A stretch of DNA of 64,000 bases from CAYRJD01 sp965247395. Lineage in GTDB: Bacteria > Actinomycetota > Acidimicrobiia > Acidimicrobiales > Poriferisodalaceae. Positions 26,943 through 37,300 of the stretch are shown here, one piece after another. The stretch's first letter is position 1, and each line of letters opens with the position of its first letter. Under the pieces are notes generated by a model. That model saw only the letters and a program-made list of their open reading frames with translations. It did no database searches and had not been told where the DNA came from. A program made the position numbers and the translations under genes. The stretch covers positions 62,001 through 126,000 of the forward strand of contig OZ252012.1 of the NCBI GenBank assembly GCA_965247395.1, in the 5' to 3' direction.

Positions 26943-27719
26943 GTGTCAACCTCTGACAAGACCACCGCTATGAGCTCCCATTCAAGCGATTACTCGCCGC
27001 TAATCGGCTTGACTGGTCGGCGCCGTGAAGGGCAGTCGGTGAAGGGTTTTCCCAAACCCTTGCAAGGCTGCTTGCTGGATATTTACATCACCGATTATTC
27101 CGAATCCATTGCGGCTGCCGGTGGGCTACCAGTGCTGCTGACGCCCGACGCTGAGGTAGCTCCGTTGCTAGATCGGTTAGACGGAGTGCTGCTGAGCGGT
27201 GGTGCCGACATTGAGCCGAGCCGTTATGGAGCGCAAATCGAGCCAGAGTGCGGTTCGGTTGAGCCAGAGCGTGATGAGTTTGAGTTGGCGATCTACGAGA
27301 GCGCAACAGCAATGCAGATGCCGGTGCTGGGGGTTTGCCGCGGCCTGCAGCTAGTGAATGTGGCAGCGGGCGGCACGCTGCATCAACATATAACCGATCA
27401 CACGGCCAGCAAGCAACCAGCGCACACAGAAATACACGAAGTGAAGATTGAACCGGACACAGTGTTAGCTGGCATCTACAACGCCGAGCACTATGGAGTG
27501 AACTCTCTACATCATCAAGCCGTGGATCAAGTGAGCGATGACTATGTAGTTACCGCACTTTCAGATGATGGTTACGTCGAGGCGCTGGAACATAAGAGGC
27601 TGCCTATATTGGCGGTGCAATGGCACCCGGAGTTGATGCTCGGCGCAAAGCAAGACCCGCTCTTCGGTTGGTTGGTGGACGCTGCCAGGACCCGGGCGGC
27701 CGAACGAAACAACGCCTAG
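26943..27719 (+). CDS. class I glutamine amidotransferase-like gamma-glutamyl hydrolase (PuuD family)
   Basis: The nucleophile is in MPVLGVCRGLQLVNVAAGG and the catalytic His-Glu in AVQWHPELM. With IGLTGRR at the N-terminus and LLSGGADIEPSRYG, this marks the gamma-glutamyl-gamma-aminobutyrate hydrolase family (peptidase C26). The start is uncertain. GTG 26943 gives 258 aa beginning just before the conserved domain, and ATG 26970 is also possible. An ORF start at 26832 would add a Cys/Arg/Leu-rich, unlikely leader. Products of this family split gamma-glutamyl amides. No other putrescine-pathway gene is adjacent. The stop is 13 bases before a tRNA gene. Confidence 0.85.
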   Translation: MSTSDKTTAMSSHSSDYSPLIGLTGRRREGQSVKGFPKPLQGCLLDIYITDYSESIAAAGGLPVLLTPDAEVAPLLDRLDGVLLSGGADIEPSRYGAQIEPECGSVEPERDEFELAIYESATAMQMPVLGVCRGLQLVNVAAGGTLHQHITDHTASKQPAHTEIHEVKIEPDTVLAGIYNAEHYGVNSLHHQAVDQVSDDYVVTALSDDGYVEALEHKRLPILAVQWHPELMLGAKQDPLFGWLVDAARTRAAERNNA

Positions 27720-27732
27720 GCGGTTATTTCCC

Positions 27733-27804
27733 GCCCCCGTAGCTCAGGGGATAGAGCATCGGTTTCCTAAACCGTGTGCGCAGGTTCGAATCCTGCCGGG
27801 GGCG
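27733..27804 (+). tRNA. tRNA-Arg (anticodon CCU)
   Basis: A cloverleaf folds by hand. The acceptor arms gcccccg/cgggggc (27733-27739, 27797-27803) are perfect over 7 bp. The D-stem is gctc/gagc. The anticodon loop ttcctaa gives CCU, reading AGG. The T-stem gcagg/cctgc encloses ttcgaat. The discriminator is G27804, and the bases that follow are CAA, so the 3' CCA is not encoded and must be added after transcription. Confidence 0.95.
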
Positions 27805-27837
27805 CAAAAGGGTTGTGGGCTAGACAACCGTGGCTAA

Positions 27838-28791
27838 CTAGCCACGCAGTTGAAACGGGGCCTCTACCTTGCTCTGCAACACCCAACCGACCTTGCCTAC
27901 TTCGTCATAGATGTTCGTGTGGTTGGCTGCGACTCCGTTGCCGACGGAGATGGTGCTGGATTCAAACAAGACCCAATCCGTTATCGGCAGTCGTAGTAGC
28001 TGCAACGTCACATCGGTGTTGATGTAAGACCCGCCGTCAGGGGTGTTGTCCCAACCGACCGCTGCTCCCATGTCCGACAATGTTGCGATATGGGCGAACT
28101 TGGAGGGCTGTTCGCCAGCCACCAGTGGTTGAGCCAGCCTGACCCACACCACTCCTGGGCCAGGATCCTCGGTAGAGCCGGAGACGCTGCGTAGTTCAAC
28201 GGCATCAACGTTGAAGCCGGGTCGCGGATATTCGAGATCGCCGCCCGCGGTCGGATCGTTCGCGACATCGGGCATGGCTGGCACGTTGTCCTCTGTTTTG
28301 TATGCCGCACGCAGGGCCTGGGAATGCTCGTTGGCGAAGGTGTCAACCGAACCGAGGTTGGTCATCAACCATTGTGAGGTCGCACGCGCCAACACCGTTT
28401 TGTCGGGGTCGTCAGCGCGCCAAAACGAGGCATCCACCATGGCGGTCCGTTTACCGATCTTGATTATCTGAGCGTGTACGGCTAGCTCGCATACCGGAAC
28501 GCCTGACAAGATTTCCACCGTCAGCCGAGTGCAGAGCAGGCGCTCCAGGTAGCTGTCGGTGCAGTTCTTGTGCAACTCGGTCTCTATGGCCCAGCCGAGC
28601 AACCCGCAAATGCTGCCTCCATGAATGATCTCGTGACCCCACGGGCCGCGTGTCATTGCTGTGGCTTGCACTGTGATGGCCTGCACGGTGTTGGCTCCAC
28701 CGGTGTTGGCTTGCATAGTGTTGAACCCACCGGTGCTGACTCCGTCTTGGCGAGCCCTGCCCGGGCTGACGGTGAACAACCCGGGCGGCAT
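27838..28791 (-). CDS. thioesterase-like (double hotdog) acyl-CoA thioesterase family protein
   Basis: The conserved regions are RGPWGHEIIHGGSICGLLGWAIE near the N-terminus and AHIATLSDMGAAVGWDNTP with NTDVTLQLLRLPITDWVLFES in the second half. They match the thioesterase-like superfamily related to TesB. The start is placed at ATG 28791 (317 aa) because GAGGG stands 7 bases upstream; the longer ORF from 28947 adds 52 unconserved residues. A tract of Gly/Thr/Asn/Gln repeats (TGGFNTMQANTGGANTVQA) interrupts the region before RGPWG. The substrate acyl-CoA is unknown. Confidence 0.8.
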   Translation of the reverse strand: MPPGLFTVSPGRARQDGVSTGGFNTMQANTGGANTVQAITVQATAMTRGPWGHEIIHGGSICGLLGWAIETELHKNCTDSYLERLLCTRLTVEILSGVPVCELAVHAQIIKIGKRTAMVDASFWRADDPDKTVLARATSQWLMTNLGSVDTFANEHSQALRAAYKTEDNVPAMPDVANDPTAGGDLEYPRPGFNVDAVELRSVSGSTEDPGPGVVWVRLAQPLVAGEQPSKFAHIATLSDMGAAVGWDNTPDGGSYINTDVTLQLLRLPITDWVLFESSTISVGNGVAANHTNIYDEVGKVGWVLQSKVEAPFQLRG

Positions 28792-29011
28792 TTCAATTCC
28801 CTCAGGTAGCGGCGGTCTTCCTGTCTGTGTTGTGTTCCCCTGCAGCGTTGGCGGTGAAGGAACGCGTTCATCGCAGGGTGGCACGGCGATAGTTCTAGCG
28901 CGGAGATCACCGGGTTGCCCGCCATACTGAGATGACCAAGCTGACAAAAACTCACCAAAGTCTTTACTCGCCTACTCGCCCTTACCTACCGCAAACCCTT
29001 ACTGGAGAAAA

Positions 29012-29617
29012 GTGCCGCACTCGCTCGCATCCATGCCTTATCCGCACGACGCCCTAGCTCCACACATCAGTGAACGCACTCTGAGCTTCCATTACGACAA
29101 GCATCACGCGGGCTATGTCAAACGTGTCAATGACGCGGTGGCGAGCACCCCGGACGAAAACCTCACGCTTGAGCAGCTGGTGCTAAAGACCCAACCCGGG
29201 CCATTGCTTAACAGCGCCGCACAGGCTTGGAACCACGCCTTTTACTGGAACTCGATGTCGCCTGATGGTGGTGGCGACCCAAACGGCGACCTGGCAACAG
29301 CCATAAGCAAAGACTTCGGCAGCATCGACAGTTGGCGTGAGCAGTTTGTCTCCGGAGCGGCTGGCAACTTCGCATCTGGCTGGGGCTGGCTGGTTCGCCA
29401 ACCCGGTGACGGCAAGCTGGCGGTGGTGCAAACAGATGACGCACACACCCCGTTGATCGACGGACTTCAACCTCTAGCAGTGATTGATGTCTGGGAGCAC
29501 GCCTACTACCTCGACTACCAGAACGATCGTGCCGCTTACATCAACGGGTTCGTTGAGCACCTAATCAACTGGGAATTCGTCGCTAGTAACTATGCGTCGG
29601 CTCTGAAAGAGAGCTAG
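29012..29617 (+). CDS. sodB: superoxide dismutase, Fe type
   Basis: A 201-residue Fe/Mn-family superoxide dismutase. The metal ligands are His in LSFHYDKHHAGYV, His in AAQAWNHAFYWNS, and the Asp/His pair in VIDVWEHAYYLDYQN. The glutamine in AAQAWNH is the feature of iron enzymes. There is no signal peptide, so it is cytoplasmic. The start is GTG 29012 with GGAG four bases upstream; ATG 29033 is in frame but would cut the first strand. It sits in the same 8-kb region as the DyP peroxidase and the AhpD-like selenoprotein. Confidence 0.95.
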   Translation: MPHSLASMPYPHDALAPHISERTLSFHYDKHHAGYVKRVNDAVASTPDENLTLEQLVLKTQPGPLLNSAAQAWNHAFYWNSMSPDGGGDPNGDLATAISKDFGSIDSWREQFVSGAAGNFASGWGWLVRQPGDGKLAVVQTDDAHTPLIDGLQPLAVIDVWEHAYYLDYQNDRAAYINGFVEHLINWEFVASNYASALKES

Positions 29618-29693
29618 GCGCCAAGAAGCTGGCGGACAGCAGGGCAGGCAGTGGGGTAACGGGTGCACCGTCTCGCTGGGCTACCTTGCGGCA

Positions 29694-30641
29694 ATGGCAA
29701 ACGCCCCAATAAGCAAACCGTTTCGGTTCGGCGTGCAGATGCCGGCTGCCACAGACCCAAGCACCTACCGAAGCAACGTTCGCAAGATCGAAGATCTCGG
29801 CTACAGCGCCGTGTATTGCCCGGATCACTTCAACGAACAGTTCGCACCAACCGTGGCGCTCACGGTGGCAGCCGAAGAGACCACAACGCTGAAGATCGGA
29901 TCACTTGTCTACTGCGTTGACTACCGCCATCCGGTGGTGTTAGCCAAAGAAGCCGCCACGCTGGATCTGTTCACGCAAGGACGCTTTGAGTTCGGCCTCG
30001 GTGCAGGCTGGATGCGAACCGACTACGAGATGGCCGGAATTACCTACGACCGACCGAGCGTGCGCATAGCGCGGATGGTCGAAGCGGTACAGATCATCAA
30101 GGGCCTGTGGTCTGGCGAGAAGATGAGCTTCGATGGCGAGCACTACACCGTGACAGACGCGGTAGGTACGCCCGCCACGCACACCCCTGGAGGGCCGCCA
30201 ATCGTTATCGGTGGGGGGGGCAAAAAGGTGCTTTCAGCAGCTGCTCGCTATGCCGACATCGTCGGCTTCAACCCGTCTTTGCATGAAGGCGAGGTGGGTG
30301 TTGGTGCGGCTCGTTCATCAATAGCTGATCAGTTTGTGATGCGGCGCCAGTGGGTGCAAGAGGCTGCTGGTGATCGGTTTGATCAGATCGAACTACAGAT
30401 GAATACGTTCGTGGCGACGGTAACGAACGATCGAGACGAGTTGTTCCGGAATTTTGCACCTGCGTTCGGGCTGACCGAAACCGAAGCGGCCAACACGCCG
30501 ATCGTGTTGGCTGGCACGGTTGATCAAATCTGTGAGCAGCTTCAACGTGGCCGCGAGATTTACGGCACTAGCTACATAGTGGTGCACGCTCACGAAGTGG
30601 ACGAAATGGCACCAGTGGTGTCTCGCCTGACGGGCACCTGA
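29694..30641 (+). CDS. F420-dependent LLM-class oxidoreductase (TIGR03621-like)
   Basis: A 315-residue luciferase-like TIM-barrel flavin or F420 enzyme. The family pattern is visible: FRFGVQMP start, YSAVYCPDHFNEQFAP, LATLDLFTQGRFEFGLGAGW-type core (here EAATLDLFTQGRFEFGLGAG), and GGPPIVIGGGGKKVLSAAA. The actinobacterial setting favours coenzyme F420 over FMN, but no F420 gene lies in the window. The substrate is unknown. It follows sodB by 76 bp on the same strand and may be transcribed separately. Confidence 0.88.
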   Translation: MANAPISKPFRFGVQMPAATDPSTYRSNVRKIEDLGYSAVYCPDHFNEQFAPTVALTVAAEETTTLKIGSLVYCVDYRHPVVLAKEAATLDLFTQGRFEFGLGAGWMRTDYEMAGITYDRPSVRIARMVEAVQIIKGLWSGEKMSFDGEHYTVTDAVGTPATHTPGGPPIVIGGGGKKVLSAAARYADIVGFNPSLHEGEVGVGAARSSIADQFVMRRQWVQEAAGDRFDQIELQMNTFVATVTNDRDELFRNFAPAFGLTETEAANTPIVLAGTVDQICEQLQRGREIYGTSYIVVHAHEVDEMAPVVSRLTGT

Positions 30642-30750
30642 CACCTCTGCGACTTGCAGACGCAAGTGTTCGTACTCGTGCTACCCAGCAACCTGACTAG
30701 CCCAGTTGCTCGGCTAACCGATTGCTTAACTAGCCGATTGCTTAGCTAGC

Positions 30751-30861
30751 AGCTTGACTAGCAATGTCGCATCGGGCTGATACATAAGCCCGGGGGTAGC
30801 CGCGGGTAGTAATTCTTGCAGCCAGCTTGACTAGCAATGTCGCATCGGGCTGATACATAAG
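30751..30861 (+). promoter_or_regulatory. exact 38-bp direct repeat with promoter-like motif, upstream of the addB-like gene
   Basis: The copies are 30751-30788 and 30824-30861, identical over 38 bases and 73 bases apart. Each begins AGCTTGACTAGC and ends TGATACATAAG, so each carries a TTGACT -35-like box with TGATAC 18 bases later. The second copy ends 27 bases before the start codon at 30889. The spacer upstream (30700-30750) has further short repeats built on ACTAGCC/GATTGCTTA. The region is probably a duplicated promoter; no other feature is seen in this 247-bp spacer. Confidence 0.55.
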
Positions 30862-30888
30862 GGCCGTGGTTAAGAGCAACCCAAGACA

Positions 30889-33800
30889 ATGACCGGTACA
30901 ACAACTAGTGAAACCAGCGTGACTGGCTTAAAGCTGTGGCCGGTTAGCTACGGCGCACCAGCGCGCCAAAAGTTGCTTGAGCTAATCGACTCAGCCAAGA
31001 CCGAGGACCCGCTCGCACAAGTAACGGTGATAACCACCGACGGTGCCGGTATGGGTGTGCTGCGACGACTCACAGAGGTAATGCAAACTGACGCGCCCGG
31101 AGACGCCCATCGGGGATTGATAGCGGTGTCAGCGGTCAACTTGAGCGTCATTGCCGAAAAAGTCCTGGAGCGAGACCCGCAGCGGCTGGCTAAGCAATCC
31201 GCTAGCGACTTGATGCTGGGTGGTGCAATAAGAGAGGTCTTAGCTACCGAAACAGGCTTGTTTGCAGGAGTTAAGAATCATCCTGCAACCGAGCAGGCAT
31301 TGTCGCGTGTAGTCAAAGAGTTGAGCGACCTGACAAATGACCAACTCGGGCAGGTCAAGAAATGCTCAACCAGAGCCGCGGCAGTAGTTGGTCTTTATGA
31401 ACGAGTTCGTGAAGAGCTTGGCGAGCACAATTTCTATTTTCGCGCGGACGTGCTTAAGCAAGCTGCCAAGAAGATAGGCGCCGAACGTGTAACTACAACG
31501 AAAACCAACACAGCCTCCGCAGCCGCCACCGCCATCAAACATCTCGGAACCGTTGTCCTTTACCTTCCTGTAGAGCTCAAGAATCACCAGTCGGAATTAG
31601 TGAAGGCTCTGGCAAGTCATACAAGCGTTCATGTTGTAGCGGGGCTTACCGGCGACGATGAGGACGACGAGCAGTACGCGCGGTTATGCGCTCGACTCGG
31701 AATAGTTACCGCGCCATCAAACGAAGCGAGTCCGGTATCTGATGCATCATCAGGTGCTCCGCAGTTGAAAGCTCCGGTGGGCGATCGCATCGTCAGCGTT
31801 TCTGATGCGGACGAGGAGGTGCGCTGGGTGGTCCGCGCAGTGCTGCGCAACCTCGTCGACGGTGTTCCCGCAAAACGAATAGCAATTCTCTATCCAGTTG
31901 GCGTTCCATATGCACGACTAGTTGCCGCGCAGCTAGACCGAGCCGAAGTTGGCTGGTATGGCAGTGGCCTGCAACGACTGTCCGAATCGGTAGTAGGGCG
32001 CTTTGCAAGTGGCCTAGCTGAACTGATTGGCACCGATGTGCCGCGTGCTGCTGTATTTGAAGTCTTGTCCGACGCTCCGGTGTTGGCGAGTCCTGCTACA
32101 GCTAGCTCTGTTCCAGCAAGCTCTGCTCCGACGGCTCCAGTGTCGGCCTGGGAACGAATAGCGCGAGCAGCGCATGTGGTCGGCGGTAACGACTGGAAAG
32201 ACCTGTTAGAGCGATATGCCGAAGAGCTGGAATCGCGCCGCGAGCAAGCCGCTTCTCAAGAAGGCAATGAACCGCTGATATTGCGCCTCACAGCAGAAAT
32301 CCAGCAGTGTGAGCAACTTCGCGATTTCGTAAAAGGTTTAAAAGACGACTTAGATCAGGCCCTAAAAGCAGAAACATGGGAAGAGTTCTCAGACTGGTTC
32401 AAGAGTGTTCTAGCAAGGTATCTCGCTGTGGATTCCACGCAGGACCGGCCGGATTGGCAAAAAACAGCCGCTGAGGAAGTTAACAAAACGCTCGGCCAAC
32501 TAAAAGGGCTCGACGAGGTTGAGAGTGGAGCCACACCTGAAGTCATGTGCCGTGCCCTGCTTGGGCTTCTAAATCAGCCGGTTCGCAACCGAACCAACCT
32601 GGGTAAAGGTGTTTTTATCGGATTGCTGGATAGCGGAATGGACTTGTCTGCCACTCACGTTTACGTGTTGGGTATGGCAGAAGGTACGTGTCCCACTCGT
32701 AGTAGGCCGGACAGCATGATTACCGAAGAAGAGAGGAAATCGTTAGGGGGCGCTCTGGCAGTAGTTGCCGATCAGGTTTCCAAGCAACATCATGAACTGC
32801 AAGCCGTGCTGGCCGGGACGAGATCGCACCAGGGAACTACGACCTTGCTTTATGCGCGTGGCGATCTGCGTAACAGCGCAAACAGTGTCCCTTCTCGCTG
32901 GCTGCTGAACACTGCTAAGGCTCTTGAAAGCTCTGAGAACTCCACCGAGAACCCCACCAGGAACTCCACCGATGGTTCCTATTTTGCGGCCGGCTACCTA
33001 GATGAAGAAAACTTGGAGGACGCTGCACGCGACGCATCTATTCCAGGGTTGCAAACGATTCCATCGTTCACCGGCGGACTGCTGGCTACTGATTTCCCAG
33101 CCACACGCCAGGAGTTTGATGCGACGGTGCTCCTGGACGACGTTGGAAAAACGCAACACCCATTCCAACGTGTGTCCAAACATGAGCTCTGTCAGCCAGG
33201 CAGCGCTTTGGCAAGTGGGATCGGACTCACAGCGGGTCGGCGAAGTAGTGAGTTCACCCGCTTTGACGGAAATCTTGCTGGCCTGAGTCCATCGGAAAAG
33301 GCTCGCCTAAAGGAGCGCGCCTTAGGCGGCGCCATCTCCGCTTCGGCTCTTGAGACCTGGGCGAGTTGTCCGCGGGCGTATCTGTTTGGACGCCTCTTAG
33401 GTGTCAGCCCCATCGAAGAACCGGAGTTGCTCTACCGAATGAGTCCGCTGGTGCGTGGCAACATCGTCCATTCGGCAATAGATACTTTGCTTAGAAAGTT
33501 GCTCAAGAAGGGTGAAGCTCCCGGCCCTGACCGGCCCTATACGGCAACCGACGCCAAGGAGCTAAGCGAGCACGTCGGCAAGCTGTTGGATGAGCAGTCC
33601 ATGGTGGGTTTAGGTGGCCACGCGTTCTATGCGGAGTTAGACCGCCAACGGATTCAGGACGACATGGCTGAGTTCTTGGGTCAAGACGAAAGCCGAGGAT
33701 TTATCCGTGGCACGGTGATCGCATCTGAGCATCGTTTCGGTCTGCCGCGTTTGGCTGATGATGAAACCAGCGATGTTCCCATAGTGAGTTATGAGCTTGC

Positions 33801-34335
33801 CAATGGCGAAGAGCTAAAGCTGCGTGGCAGCATCGACAGAGTCGAACGCTTTGAAAGCGACGGCCAAAACCAGCTACTGGTGATCGACTACAAGACTGGC
33901 AGCAGCAACTCATTTAGGAACATAGAGAGAAACCCCACAATGGCTGGCACAAAACTCCAGCTAGCGGTTTATGCCATTGCGGCCGCCAACCACTTCAAGG
34001 CACCGCTAGATCTAGATAACGACTGGTCGCAAGCGGTGGCCGGGGGCGTCTACTGGTTCATTTCCACCGAACCGGGGGGCTGGGAATCGAGTGCGCTGCG
34101 ATATGGGTCTGAGATTCGTCAAGAGGTCGACGATGTTCTGAATTTGATCGTGACAGGCATAACCGAAGGCATGTTTGCTGGGTATGTAACCGGAGACGAT
34201 CGACCAGGCGCTCGCTATTGCGCCTTTTGCAGTCCGGATGGACTGAGCACTAGGGATCTACGCAAGCAATGGGAAGCCAAACGCGACGAGTCCATGATTA
34301 GTTCGCACGCGAACCTGGCCGAGCCAGCTGACTGA
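30889..34335 (+). CDS. AddB-like PD-(D/E)XK nuclease subunit of a recombination helicase-nuclease
   Basis: A 1148-residue protein with degenerate UvrD-like helicase domains and a C-terminal RecB-type nuclease (ELKLRGSIDRVER...LLVIDYKTG at about 980-1005). The position of Walker A holds VSYGAPARQKLLELI, with no GKT/S, so it should not hydrolyse ATP there. The iron-sulfur staple cysteines of AddB are partly present: SCPRAYLFGR (one) and YCAFCSPDGLS (two). The fourth canonical cysteine is Ser (AGC 34246-34248). Low-complexity insertions occur at about 400-420 (Pro/Ala/Ser) and 685-700 (SENSTENPTRNST). It pairs with the helicase 21 bp downstream for double-strand break processing. Confidence 0.85.
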   Translation: MTGTTTSETSVTGLKLWPVSYGAPARQKLLELIDSAKTEDPLAQVTVITTDGAGMGVLRRLTEVMQTDAPGDAHRGLIAVSAVNLSVIAEKVLERDPQRLAKQSASDLMLGGAIREVLATETGLFAGVKNHPATEQALSRVVKELSDLTNDQLGQVKKCSTRAAAVVGLYERVREELGEHNFYFRADVLKQAAKKIGAERVTTTKTNTASAAATAIKHLGTVVLYLPVELKNHQSELVKALASHTSVHVVAGLTGDDEDDEQYARLCARLGIVTAPSNEASPVSDASSGAPQLKAPVGDRIVSVSDADEEVRWVVRAVLRNLVDGVPAKRIAILYPVGVPYARLVAAQLDRAEVGWYGSGLQRLSESVVGRFASGLAELIGTDVPRAAVFEVLSDAPVLASPATASSVPASSAPTAPVSAWERIARAAHVVGGNDWKDLLERYAEELESRREQAASQEGNEPLILRLTAEIQQCEQLRDFVKGLKDDLDQALKAETWEEFSDWFKSVLARYLAVDSTQDRPDWQKTAAEEVNKTLGQLKGLDEVESGATPEVMCRALLGLLNQPVRNRTNLGKGVFIGLLDSGMDLSATHVYVLGMAEGTCPTRSRPDSMITEEERKSLGGALAVVADQVSKQHHELQAVLAGTRSHQGTTTLLYARGDLRNSANSVPSRWLLNTAKALESSENSTENPTRNSTDGSYFAAGYLDEENLEDAARDASIPGLQTIPSFTGGLLATDFPATRQEFDATVLLDDVGKTQHPFQRVSKHELCQPGSALASGIGLTAGRRSSEFTRFDGNLAGLSPSEKARLKERALGGAISASALETWASCPRAYLFGRLLGVSPIEEPELLYRMSPLVRGNIVHSAIDTLLRKLLKKGEAPGPDRPYTATDAKELSEHVGKLLDEQSMVGLGGHAFYAELDRQRIQDDMAEFLGQDESRGFIRGTVIASEHRFGLPRLADDETSDVPIVSYELANGEELKLRGSIDRVERFESDGQNQLLVIDYKTGSSNSFRNIERNPTMAGTKLQLAVYAIAAANHFKAPLDLDNDWSQAVAGGVYWFISTEPGGWESSALRYGSEIRQEVDDVLNLIVTGITEGMFAGYVTGDDRPGARYCAFCSPDGLSTRDLRKQWEAKRDESMISSHANLAEPAD

Positions 34336-34356
34336 TTGATCGGTTGAAAGTCAGTT

Positions 34357-37300
34357 ATGTCAGCTAAAGCCACTGAATCCACCAAATCCACCAAGCCACC
34401 AGAAGATCAAGCCATTCGTGACCGCATCGGAACCGTTGTTGACAAGACGCTCTTTGTAGAAGCAGGTGCTGGCACCGGCAAGACCACATCACTTGTTGCT
34501 CGCATCATGTCGTTGATTACTGGGCCGGAGAGTGTTCCCATAAATCAGATCGCGGCCATCACATTTACTGAAAAGGCCGCCACCGAGCTCCGCAATCGAA
34601 TCCGAGCCGAAATCAACCAACGGCTAACTCAAATAAAGGCGGCCGCAGGCTCAAAAGTCGTGAACTCAGCAGCTGCGACCACCACCACCAAGCATCTCAG
34701 CAGCACTCTCGACGGCCTTGACGGGGCAGCGATTTCAACCCTGCATGGATTTGCGCGCCGACTCTTAGATGAGCATCCGCTTGAGATTGGTTTGCCGCCT
34801 TCATTTGAGGTGCTTGATGAGATCACTAGCCAAGTCATGTTTGACGAAAGTTGGAATGACTTTGCAGATCGGATGCTGACTGATGACAGCAACAGAGATT
34901 GGCTTTTAAAGCTTGACCTGCTGGGAGTAAGTATCAATCACATGCAGGCGGTTGCGCTCAAGTTCACAAACAACTGGGACTTGCTTAGTTGGCCACCACA
35001 TTCCGCTCCTAACGCAGGCGATGAGCAAATGCAGCTGGGTATGGAGATTGCTGTCGAAGCGCAGCAGCTATACGAACTTCATTCTGATTGCGCAGACCCA
35101 GAAGACAGGTTGTACCAACGATTTGAAGTGCTGCCGCTCCTTATCGAACGTCTAGAAACATGTAAGACCGATGTCGATCTGCTAGCGGTGCTGGCTAACG
35201 AGCGGTTTCGCATCTCCGGTGTTGGCAACACTGGCAATCAAAACAACTGGAGCGATGTCAAGAGCGTAAGAGAGCAGTTCAAGAATTTCGGCGAAAGCTG
35301 TGGGCAGTTTCTGACACTTGTGGCGCACGAAGCGACAAATTCATGCGTTAGGCAGCTGCGACGGTTTGCTCTCCAGTTGGCCGAAGATCGGCGAAGGGCA
35401 GGACGCCTCAGCTTCCAAGACTTGTTGGCGGTTTGCCGCAATCTGCTACGTTCAGAAAAACACGGTGTGGCAGTTCGTGAAGCTCTGCACAACCGTTACA
35501 CGCATTTGCTGCTTGATGAATTTCACGACACCGATCCCATTCAGATTGAGATAGCAGCGCTGATTGCTGCCGCTCCCACTAAAAACAATTTTCCCGGTGA
35601 CTGGTCCGAGCTAGAAACCAGACCCGGGCACTTGTTTTTTGTGGGCGATCCGAAGCAGTCCATATACCGCTTTCGTCGTGCAGACATTGCGCTGTATCAC
35701 CGAGCACGTGAACGGTTCGGGAGTGTGTTGGGTGAAACGCTCAGCCTTAGCGTCAATTTTCGCAGCTCAAAGCCAATAATCGATTGGGTAAACCACACCT
35801 TCGAAACCCTGATGGATACCGACGAAGACGATATCGGTGGTGATGTCCACGGTGATGTCGATGTCGGTGAGCTTCAGGCCAGTTACGCGCCGCTGCGGGC
35901 TGTGCGCTCGGCGCCAACAGTCGGTCATCCCGTGACGTTCTTAGGCATTCCTGGCTGGCCGACAAGAAAAATGGCTGAGATCAGAATGAATGAGGCCAAA
36001 GATGTAGCAGGAGCGATCGTCACCATCTGTTCGCAAGGCTGGACCGTTTTTGACAAACGCATAGGCAAGGAGCGTCCCGCCCACTTAGACGACATAGCGA
36101 TTTTGATTCCGTCGCGCACGTCTTTGCCGTACTTAGAAGACGAGCTGGAAAAGCGACGAATTCCTTACCGCTTGGAGTCGACCTCGTTTGTGTGGGGCAA
36201 CCGTGTGATTCGTGACCTCATGATGTGCCTGCGGGCCATTTCCGACCCAACCAATGAGCTGGCAATTGTGAGCGCGTTGCGGTCGCCAATTTATGGTTGT
36301 GGCGACGATGATCTGTTTAGACATAAGGCAGTTAACAACGGCAAATGGGATTACCGCCTTGCTAGCAACACCCAGGCCAGCAATACCGGAGCCAGCAACG
36401 CTCAGACTGGCGACACCCAGATAGTCGTAGACCCGGTTGCAGTCGGGCTTGCGCACCTGAATGAGCTGCACGGCTCCGCTAGCTATCAAACGCCAAGTGA
36501 GTTGATTGAGCAGCTGGTAGTCGAACGACAGGTGCTAGAGCAGGCGACCGCCTGGCCGGGTGTGCGAGAGCAGTGGCGTCACGTTCGATTCTTAGTGGAT
36601 CAAGCTCGCGCCTGGTCGGAGAGCCAGCAGTCCGGTTTGCGACGATTTTTGTTGTGGGCGGACGAGCAGTCCAACGACAACGCTCGCGTGACTATCCCTG
36701 TCCTTCCGGAGCTTGACGGTGAAGCGGTGCATGTGATGACAATGCACGCTTCTAAAGGTCTTGAGTTCCCGATCGTGATCCTGGCTGGCTTGCAAGAGAC
36801 CGTTAGGAAAGAGTCGCAAGCTGGCAGTGTTGGATTTATTTCAGAAAACAAGCCTCCCGCTGTTCGCTTGCGCGGATCTGCAAAGACCAGCAACTACGAA
36901 GAATGGGCAGCGGTAGAAATCATTGCTAACCACTATGAGCGAGTTCGCAGGTTGTATGTGGCATGCACGCGAGCGCGGGATCACTTGTTGGTTTCGCTTC
37001 ATCGTAAGGAGGGGGACAACCCCAAATCGCTGCCCGCGCATTCCAGTTCGTTGCTTTTGTTTGACGCCAACACAGATGTGTTGGAAGGGGATGTATCGAC
37101 GCCAACTGATGTGGCGGTAGCCGACGAAGATTTTTCGCATGCTGGTGACCTGCCCGAAGAATTCCTGGCTACAACGGTTCGTTCGACAAGTCGCCCAGCC
37201 CAAAACGAGTGGGAGCTCGATCATGAGCGAGCCCTGGCCGCATCCAAACGACCCGCTTGGTTGAGCGCTTCAAACGTCGCTAAGCGCTTCGGTCCAGCTA

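Noticed and set aside
28792..28947. N-terminal extension of the thioesterase
   Set aside because: A strong GAGGG ribosome site precedes ATG 28791, and the extension has no conserved features.
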